From Atopobium sp. (GTDB taxonomy: Bacteria; Actinomycetota; Coriobacteriia; Coriobacteriales; Atopobiaceae), in assembly GCA_015259105.1 (NCBI GenBank), contig JABZGZ010000030.1, positions 1 to 12,305 on the forward strand: a stretch of DNA of 12,305 bases, written 5' to 3'. The translations under genes were made by a program, and so were the position numbers. The notes beneath the pieces were generated by a model. It was not told the DNA's origin and did no database searches. It worked only from the letters and a program-made list of their open reading frames with translations. Of this stretch, positions 7,948 through 12,305 are shown piece after piece (the stretch's first letter is position 1; each line of letters opens with the position of its first letter).

Positions 7948-9837
7948 ATGAACAGCACTTCTGTTAGAAGCGTTAGAAGCACTCGATTTTCTCGCTTTAC
8001 GGTTTTAGCAATTCTTATGCTATTTGTGGGTGCAATTTTGGCGTTTGCTCTGCCACACACAGCATTTGCTGCCGACCCAACAGTTTATTCCGAAGATGTG
8101 GACGGCGCTCCGCTTGACGGTACGCAGACCGTGGCAAATCCATTCCCTGACTTTATTTCAGATGCTGAAATTCAGGCAGAGATTACTGCTCAGGCTGCTA
8201 AACCGCGAGAGGACCGTACGGGTGTCATCGCGCGTTATTACTGGGTAAAGCCTGATGGAACTGCGCTCAAGCTGGACATGGATCCAACTAAATATTCTGT
8301 TGCGCAGATGATTGCCGAGGGCGGAGAAATTCGTGCTTACTACGTTCTTCTCGGCGATGCAGAGAATCTGATCAACTTCCCACACAATGATTCAAATGGT
8401 TATGGTCTGCGTAAGGTGGCTGTTTCGGCTCATGCTGCTGTTGATACATACAAACCAATGGACGCAACAGGTGCTCTTTCGGGTGGTGGTCCAAAGACTA
8501 ATTTGATGTTTACCGTTAAGGTCAATGGTCAGTCTATTATGGGTGGCACTTCATATGAAGAGCCTGCTGCTGTATTTACTGCACCAGTCACAGTTCGTCA
8601 GTACATTGAGTTCTCCGCACCACTGAACATTTCTGATAGGTCTTATCAGCTGGGAATTCAGGGTGGCATTAAGAAATCTTGGGGAGGCACTCACGCATAC
8701 ACCAAGCGCTATCCTGCGCGAGTCATTGATACAGCAACGGCTGTGTATCACTATGTCGACGATCTGGCATACAGGCAGCTTAATGGTCTTGGCCTCAGTG
8801 ATCCTATTGCTCAAAGAAATGCCGGTCTTCCTATTTATGGTAATGGCGCAGTAAGCGTTCTTGGTCTTGATGATCTTGCTGCTACGTATACAACTTCTGC
8901 AGCGTTTGAGGATCGTCAGGTATCTGCTCGTTACAACACAAAGGGTCATGTCGTGTATATGCCTGAGTATGCTGGCGTTACTGCAGATGACTCTGTTGCT
9001 GGCGGTAATAAGTTTGAGACCGATCCATCAACCAATCTGTTGTTGACTACTGTTCGTAAGTCAGTCGAAGAGATTAAGGCTGCAGGACCTGGTGATTCTT
9101 ACGTCTATATCGCAAATGATATCGACGTTCCAGAGGGAACATCTCTTGCGATTGGTACGTATAACTCTGGTCCTCGCGATAATTCCGTTTTGGCTCCTGG
9201 CTTCAATGCAGACGGTTCTGTAAACCGTACTAGGCAGTATTACCTCACGTATCGTGCCGTTCCATCTCCTTTGAAGCTTGTGAAGACTGACTCAGACGAT
9301 GCTTCTAAGCCTGTCGCTGGTGCTACTTATAGCCTCTATAAGGCTGACGGCACATTGGTCAAAGAGGGAATCACTACTGGTACTGATGGTACTTTCACAT
9401 CCGGTGATATTCTTACAAAGACAGAGCTAACCGCACTGGTTAAGAACACTGCAGCAACTGCAGACCTACTGACCAAGGGCATTTATCAGGATGGAGATAA
9501 GTTCTATCTGACACCGGGCGATTATTATCTGGTTGAGACTGCATCTCCAGAGGGATATGAGCTCAACACAAATCAGATTCCATTTACCGTAGCTCCTGCA
9601 ACGTTTAATGCTGCAGATGAGACTATTGTTCCTGCGGAAGTTACTACAGCTGATAAGCCAATAACTCCTACACCAACCCCAACGCCAGATCCTAATCCAG
9701 AGCCAAAGCCTAAGACTCCTAAGAAGAAGAGGTCTAACCTGCCAGATACTGGCGATGCAATGTCCATTGCAAGCGCGCTTGCAGCTGCAGGTATTATTGC
9801 TTCTGGTCTTGCGTACTCTGTAAAGATTCGCCGTTAG
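7948..9837 (+). CDS. LPXTG cell-wall-anchored surface protein with a Cna_B/SpaA domain
   Basis: This secreted protein of 629 aa is predicted to be attached to peptidoglycan by a class A-type sortase. Residues 1-41 form a signal peptide: an Arg-rich start, a hydrophobic core at about 18-35, and probable cleavage after AFA at 39-41. Residues 42 to about 440 are a large exposed region that I do not recognise. Residues about 441-571 form a Cna_B/SpaA-type domain with an E-box (YYLVETASPEGY, E530) and candidate isopeptide partners K446 and D569. A Pro/Thr then Lys-rich wall-spanning stretch covers 571-595. LPDTG is at 598-602, followed by a membrane helix and a KIRR tail. I see no clear pilin YPK motif and no sortase nearby, so a monomeric adhesin is more likely than a pilus shaft. 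Ligand unknown. The gene has its own probable promoter and terminator and appears independent of the glucan operon. Confidence 0.88.
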   Translation: MNSTSVRSVRSTRFSRFTVLAILMLFVGAILAFALPHTAFAADPTVYSEDVDGAPLDGTQTVANPFPDFISDAEIQAEITAQAAKPREDRTGVIARYYWVKPDGTALKLDMDPTKYSVAQMIAEGGEIRAYYVLLGDAENLINFPHNDSNGYGLRKVAVSAHAAVDTYKPMDATGALSGGGPKTNLMFTVKVNGQSIMGGTSYEEPAAVFTAPVTVRQYIEFSAPLNISDRSYQLGIQGGIKKSWGGTHAYTKRYPARVIDTATAVYHYVDDLAYRQLNGLGLSDPIAQRNAGLPIYGNGAVSVLGLDDLAATYTTSAAFEDRQVSARYNTKGHVVYMPEYAGVTADDSVAGGNKFETDPSTNLLLTTVRKSVEEIKAAGPGDSYVYIANDIDVPEGTSLAIGTYNSGPRDNSVLAPGFNADGSVNRTRQYYLTYRAVPSPLKLVKTDSDDASKPVAGATYSLYKADGTLVKEGITTGTDGTFTSGDILTKTELTALVKNTAATADLLTKGIYQDGDKFYLTPGDYYLVETASPEGYELNTNQIPFTVAPATFNAADETIVPAEVTTADKPITPTPTPTPDPNPEPKPKTPKKKRSNLPDTGDAMSIASALAAAGIIASGLAYSVKIRR

Positions 9838-9863
9838 TTCTTGGTTTACAGATTACAAGTGCT

Positions 9864-9896
9864 AAAGAGGCTGTGCTTCGCACAGCCTCTTTTTTT
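9864..9896 (+). terminator. Strong rho-independent terminator of the LPXTG gene
   Basis: AAAGAGGCTGTGC (9864-9876) and its exact complement (9880-9892) flank a tight TTC loop, with an unbroken T-run at 9890-9896. It starts 27 nt after the stop codon. Confidence 0.93.
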
Positions 9897-10004
9897 GATG
9901 CGTGAAGTCTGGCATAGTTGACGCTTAGTTGGACGCTAACCTGCATGCTGACCTGCGCAGTCTGTGCAATTGACACTGTTTGAGGGCAAGCATATCTTGC
10001 AAGT

Positions 10005-10030
10005 GGTAAAAAATGCGTTTAGTTGGAGAT
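10005..10030 (+). repeat. 26-bp repeat, copy 1 (direct)
   Basis: GGTAAAAAA, then five variable bases TGCGT, then TTAGTTGGAGAT. It matches copy 2 at every base outside the variable block except one (A for G in GGAGAT). A GCAAG/CTTGC mini-hairpin lies just upstream at 9986-10000. Confidence 0.8.
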
Positions 10031-10077
10031 TTCATTTTTCTGCATACAACGTTTGCCCAGATAAAAGTTTTTGGCGC

Positions 10078-10103
10078 GGTAAAAAATCGTCTTAGTTGGG
10101 GAT
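10078..10103 (+). repeat. 26-bp repeat, copy 2 (direct)
   Basis: GGTAAAAAA, then TCGTC, then TTAGTTGGGGAT. It starts 73 bp after copy 1 in the same orientation. With the inverted copy 3 it forms an interrupted inverted repeat with a 23-bp spacer. Confidence 0.85.
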
Positions 10104-10126
10104 AAATCGGCAAATTTTAGGTTTTC

Positions 10127-10152
10127 ATCCCCAACTAAACGGGTTTTTTACC
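10127..10152 (-). repeat. 26-bp repeat, copy 3 (inverted)
   Basis: On the - strand it reads GGTAAAAAA, then CCCGT, then TTAGTTGGGGAT, identical to copy 2 outside the five-base block. Copies 2 and 3 can pair as a 12-bp inner stem (TTAGTTGGGGAT with its complement) and a 9-bp outer stem, separated by a 5x5 internal loop. Confidence 0.85.
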
Positions 10153-10438
10153 TTTTTCGGCACATAATCTTGAGCCTAAAAATTACGTATGCATAGAAAT
10201 GAATTTAATAGCATAAATATTCAAGGAAATTAATCAAAAGTAACTGATGACAAGTAAATAGGAAAATTGCTAATAAAACGTCTGGGAAAACAGGGGAAGA
10301 CGCAGGAAAAGTCACTAATGAGCTTAAAAGCTATCAGCTTGCTCAGCAAAAACACAGTAAGAATAAGCTGAATAAGCAGGGAACGAGCAGAATAATGCTT
10401 AGAGCAGGGAAGTGATGAAAGAAAAATAGGGAATTTTA

Positions 10439-10514
10439 TGGAGCGGCGGACGGGACTCGAACCCGCAACAGTCAGCTTGGAAGGCTGATGCTCTACCAAT
10501 TGAACTACCGCCGC
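10439..10514 (-). tRNA. tRNA-Gly, anticodon TCC
   Basis: The - strand folds as a full cloverleaf. The acceptor GCGGCGG pairs with CCGCCGC, the anticodon stem TCAGC/GCTGA encloses the loop CTTCCAA (anticodon TCC), and the T-arm carries GGTTCGAGTCC. The discriminator is T and the 3' CCA is encoded (10439-10441 on the + strand read TGG). It lies 23 bp downstream of the tRNA-Pro gene on the same strand and probably shares its transcript. Confidence 0.97.
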
Positions 10515-10537
10515 AAGGGTAAAGCAAAAAGAAAAAA

Positions 10538-10614
10538 TGGTCGGGGTGACTGGATTCGAACCAGCGACCCACTGCTCCCAAAGCAGTTGCGCTACCAAGC
10601 TGCGCTACACCCCG
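10538..10614 (-). tRNA. tRNA-Pro, anticodon TGG
   Basis: The - strand gives a 77-nt cloverleaf. The acceptor CGGGGTG pairs with CACCCCG, the anticodon stem ACTGC/GCAGT encloses the loop TTTGGGA (anticodon TGG), and the T-arm carries GGTTCGAATCC. The discriminator is A with an encoded CCA. It is the promoter-proximal member of the tRNA pair. Confidence 0.97.
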
Positions 10615-10626
10615 AGCCGAGAGAAA

Positions 10627-10655
10627 AGTATAGGTGACAAATCGCCCGAGAGCAA
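10627..10655 (-). promoter_or_regulatory. Promoter of the tRNA-Pro/tRNA-Gly operon
   Basis: On the - strand TTGCTC (10655-10650) is followed by a 17-bp spacer and TATACT (10632-10627), a good match to a housekeeping promoter. The -10 ends 12 bp before the tRNA-Pro 5' end. It diverges from gdhA. Confidence 0.75.
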
Positions 10656-10673
10656 GAAGAAATTGCAATCTTT

Positions 10674-10700
10674 TTGAACTAATTTTTCGTCAATTAGAAT
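10674..10700 (+). promoter_or_regulatory. Tentative gdhA promoter
   Basis: TTGAAC at 10674-10679 and TAGAAT at 10695-10700 resemble -35 and -10 elements but are only 15 bp apart, shorter than ideal. The transcript would have a leader of about 60 nt. Another -10-like TGTAAT at 10715-10720 has no good -35. Weak assignment by eye. Confidence 0.3.
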
Positions 10701-10758
10701 TTTCAATTTTGTTATGTAATCGAAACAATGGATGACTATGCTATTCGTAACCACTTCG

Positions 10759-10765
10759 AAAGGGG
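10759..10765 (+). promoter_or_regulatory. Ribosome binding site fixing the gdhA start
   Basis: AAAGGGG lies 4 nt before the ATG at 10770. The in-frame ATG at 10728 has no such site, so the shorter protein is preferred. Confidence 0.75.
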
Positions 10766-10769
10766 TTTT

Positions 10770-12101
10770 ATGAGCTACTCATCTAAGGTAATTGCACAGC
10801 TTGAAGAGCGTTACGCAGATCAGCCTGAGTTTATCCAGGCAGCAAAAGAAGTTCTTACTACCATCCAACCTGCGCTTGACGCACATCCAGAGTTCGAGAA
10901 AGCCGCTTTGCTTGAGCGTCTTGTTGAGCCAGAGCGCACTGTTATGTTCCGCGTCCCATGGATTGATGACGCCGGCAACGTCCAGGTCAATCGCGGATAC
11001 CGCATCGAGTTCAACTCCGCAATTGGACCTTACAAAGGCGGCCTCCGTCTCCATCCAACCGTTAATCTTTCTATCCTGAAGTTCCTCGGTTTTGAGCAGA
11101 TCTTCAAGAACTCCCTGACCACGCTTCCAATGGGCGGCGGCAAGGGCGGCTCCGACTTCGATCCAAAGGGCAAGTCCGACCGCGAGATTATGGCGTTCTG
11201 CCAGTCCTTCATGACCGAGCTTTCCCGCCACATCGGTCCAAACACCGACGTTCCAGCTGGCGACATCGGCACCGGCGCACGTGAGATCGGCTACATGTTT
11301 GGCCAGTACAAGCGCCTCCGCAACGAGTGGACCGGCGTCCTGACCGGCAAAGGCCTCTCCTTTGGCGGCTCCCTCGCTCGCACCGAGGCAACCGGCTACG
11401 GCGCGGTTTACTTTCTCACTCACATGCTTGCCGAGAAGAACGATGCACTTGCAGGTAAAACGGTCTGCATCTCCGGTTCCGGAAACGTTGCTACCTACGC
11501 TGCCCAGAAGGCACAGCAGCTGGGAGCAACTGTGGTAACCGTTTCCGACTCCTCAGGTTATGTCTATGATCCAGAGGGCATCGACGTTGAGCTGCTGAAA
11601 GACGTCAAGGAGGTCCGCCGCGCACGCATCAAGGAGTACGCTGACGCACGTCCTTCCGCAACTTTCTTCCCAGGTGAGCGTCCTTGGAGCCAGAAGTGCG
11701 ACATTGCTATGCCATGCGCAACTCAAAACGAGCTCGAGCTCGCCGATGTGCAGAAACTTGTTGCTAATGGCACCAAGTACGTTGTCGAGGGCGCTAACAT
11801 GCCAACCACCCTCGAGGCAACTAATTACCTCATCGAGAACGGTGTCTTCTTCGCACCTGGCAAGGCTGCAAACGCAGGTGGCGTAGCAGTTTCCGGTCTT
11901 GAGATGTCCCAGAACGCTGAGCACCTGTCCTGGACGTTTGAGGAGGTAGACTCCAAGCTTCAGGGAATCATGGAGAGCATTTACACTGCTGCTTCAGAGG
12001 CTGCCGCAACGTACGGCCACCCTGGCAACCTGGTCTTTGGCGCAAACATTGCCGGCTTCCTCAAGGTTGCAAATGCAATGATGGCTCAGGGTGTTTGCTA
12101 G
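10770..12101 (+). CDS. gdhA: NADP-type glutamate dehydrogenase
   Basis: This cytoplasmic enzyme interconverts 2-oxoglutarate plus ammonium and glutamate, usually in the assimilatory direction with NADPH. The 443 aa are close to E. coli GdhA (447 aa), and the hexameric class is expected. Substrate-site residues are visible: K89 in GPYKGG, K125 in PMGGGKGGSDFDPKGKSD, and catalytic D165 in VPAGDIGTG. The Rossmann dinucleotide loop is SGSGNVATYAA at 235-245. A conserved GANMPTT is at 341-347 and ANAGGVAVSGLEM at 367-379. The start at 10770 is chosen for its AAAGGGG site. The middle of the gene uses strongly C/G-ending codons (38 of 60 bases are G or C at 11101-11160, against 20 of 60 at 6961-7020 in glgP), which suggests high expression or a different origin. 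It appears monocistronic, divergent from the tRNA operon. Cofactor choice is inferred from subfamily resemblance. Confidence 0.95.
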   Translation: MSYSSKVIAQLEERYADQPEFIQAAKEVLTTIQPALDAHPEFEKAALLERLVEPERTVMFRVPWIDDAGNVQVNRGYRIEFNSAIGPYKGGLRLHPTVNLSILKFLGFEQIFKNSLTTLPMGGGKGGSDFDPKGKSDREIMAFCQSFMTELSRHIGPNTDVPAGDIGTGAREIGYMFGQYKRLRNEWTGVLTGKGLSFGGSLARTEATGYGAVYFLTHMLAEKNDALAGKTVCISGSGNVATYAAQKAQQLGATVVTVSDSSGYVYDPEGIDVELLKDVKEVRRARIKEYADARPSATFFPGERPWSQKCDIAMPCATQNELELADVQKLVANGTKYVVEGANMPTTLEATNYLIENGVFFAPGKAANAGGVAVSGLEMSQNAEHLSWTFEEVDSKLQGIMESIYTAASEAAATYGHPGNLVFGANIAGFLKVANAMMAQGVC

Positions 12102-12180
12102 TTTGCATCGCATTTGGCGAGAAACCCGTTGTTGCAGCACGTAATTGAACAAACTGCATCGTTGGTTTAACGTAATTGTC

Positions 12181-12212
12181 AAAAAGGACCTTGGTCTTCC
12201 AAGGTCCTTTTT
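12181..12212. terminator. Symmetrical (bidirectional) terminator after gdhA
   Basis: AAAAAGGACCTTGG (12181-12194) and its exact complement (12199-12212) flank a TCTT loop. A T-run closes the stem on either strand, so it can stop gdhA and also a convergent transcript from the right. It lies 79 nt after the gdhA stop. Confidence 0.92.
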
Positions 12213-12239
12213 GTTCGCTTATTGATTACAGCTTTCTCG

Positions 12240-12282
12240 CGCTTTACGCTCTTGAAACTCCTACGCTTTACGCTCGTGAAAC
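12240..12282. repeat. Tandem duplication, 24-bp period
   Basis: CGCTTTACGCTC followed by T or G and then TGAAAC occurs at 12240-12258 and 12264-12282, with one mismatch in 19 bases. Five bases (TCCTA) separate the copies. Confidence 0.8.
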
Positions 12283-12305
12283 AAATGCGTTTCCCTCGAT
12301 AAAAT
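12268..12305 (-). other. Possible 3' end of a convergent gene
   Basis: Read from the right edge on the - strand, one frame gives FIEGNAFVSRA and stops at TAA (12270-12268). Another gives ILSRETHLFHERKA and stops at TAG (12263-12261). A third stays open into the terminator. Eleven to fourteen codons cannot settle which is real. The case for a gene here rests on the bidirectional terminator to the left and on the plausible amino-acid text. Confidence 0.25.

Larger units (their letters stand above)
9897..10438. other. About 540-bp intergenic region without a convincing gene
   Basis: No frame here shows a ribosome site together with recognisable protein. From 9897 to 9965 there are short degenerate direct repeats (TAGTTGACGCT/TAGTTGGACGCT, then ACCTGC words). 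From 10005 to 10152 there are three copies of a 26-bp motif. From 10153 to 10438 the DNA is AT- and purine-rich on the + strand, with small direct repeats such as GAATAAGC at 10361 and 10370, and AGCAGGGAA at 10375 and 10403. The right end carries the trailer of the - strand tRNA transcript; I see no classic terminator for it. Confidence 0.6.

Noticed and set aside
8551..8949. 132-aa open frame on the - strand inside the LPXTG gene
   Set aside because: It is antisense to a well-supported gene, has no ribosome site, and its composition looks random.
9925..10113. 62-aa - strand open frame in the intergenic region
   Set aside because: It has no ribosome site or family resemblance. Its text is largely the 26-bp repeats translated.
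10279..10302. Candidate - strand terminator for the tRNA operon (CGTCT/AGACG hairpin followed by TTTTATTA)
   Set aside because: The stem is only 5 bp with a 14-base loop, and it lies over 130 bp from tRNA-Gly. Too weak to call.
10439..10614. tRNA genes as an integration site for a mobile element
   Set aside because: There is no integrase, no repeated tRNA 3' end and no phage-like gene nearby in the window. The 26-bp repeats do not match the tRNA ends.
10230..10668. Two overlapping - strand open frames (122 and 89 aa) covering the tRNA region
   Set aside because: They run through both tRNA genes. Text such as GVAQLGSATALGAVGRWFESSHPD is the familiar false translation of tRNA sequence.
10779..11423. 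214-aa open frame on the - strand inside gdhA
   Set aside because: It is fully antisense to a clear gdhA. The opening comes from the GC-ending codons of that gene, and the predicted protein has no recognisable motif.

Overview
The window reads as chromosomal DNA of a low-to-moderate GC Gram-positive bacterium. The signs are an LPXTG cell-wall-anchored protein, a Cna_B/SpaA domain, CUT1-type sugar ABC genes, tRNAs with encoded CCA ends, and protein sequences that look actinobacterial/Firmicutes-like. My best guess is an Atopobiaceae member (Coriobacteriia, e.g. Lancefieldella/Atopobium). This is an impression from protein style and composition, not a database result.

Region 1 (1-7717, all + strand) is an alpha-glucan uptake and breakdown operon. 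It holds the 3' part of an extracellular sugar-binding lipoprotein gene, two permease genes (MalF- and MalG-like), an ABC ATPase (MalK/MsmX/UgpC family), 4-alpha-glucanotransferase (malQ) and alpha-glucan phosphorylase (glgP/malP). The transporter would import maltodextrins, MalQ would rearrange them, and GlgP would release glucose-1-phosphate. The genes are tightly packed, with start/stop overlaps at 1814-1818 and 5451-5455. Two strong hairpins punctuate the operon: a perfect 34-bp palindrome between the binding protein and the first permease, and a terminator-like hairpin between the ATPase and malQ. They suggest that expression is graded along the operon.

Region 2 (7718-9896): a 230-bp intergenic stretch with a hairpin and a likely promoter is followed by a secreted LPXTG surface protein of 629 aa. 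That gene ends at a strong intrinsic terminator. The protein's roughly 400-residue N-terminal half is not a family I recognise.

Region 3 (9897-10438) is about 540 bp without a convincing gene. It contains a 26-bp motif in three copies (two direct, one inverted) and other short degenerate repeats. This is the least explained sequence in the window.

Region 4 (10439-10655, - strand) is a two-gene tRNA operon, tRNA-Pro(TGG) then tRNA-Gly(TCC), with a clear promoter (TTGCTC-17-TATACT). It is divergent from region 5.

Region 5 (10770-12212, + strand) is gdhA, an NADP-type glutamate dehydrogenase with visibly more GC-rich codon use than its neighbours, ending at a symmetrical terminator. The last ~90 bp contain a 24-bp-period tandem duplication that may cover the 3' end of a convergent - strand gene.

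Most of the window is ordinary metabolism. I see no defence system, CRISPR array, transposase, integrase or prophage genes. The items most worth a second look are the 26-bp repeat family, the unrecognised N-terminal part of the surface protein, and the two operon hairpins.
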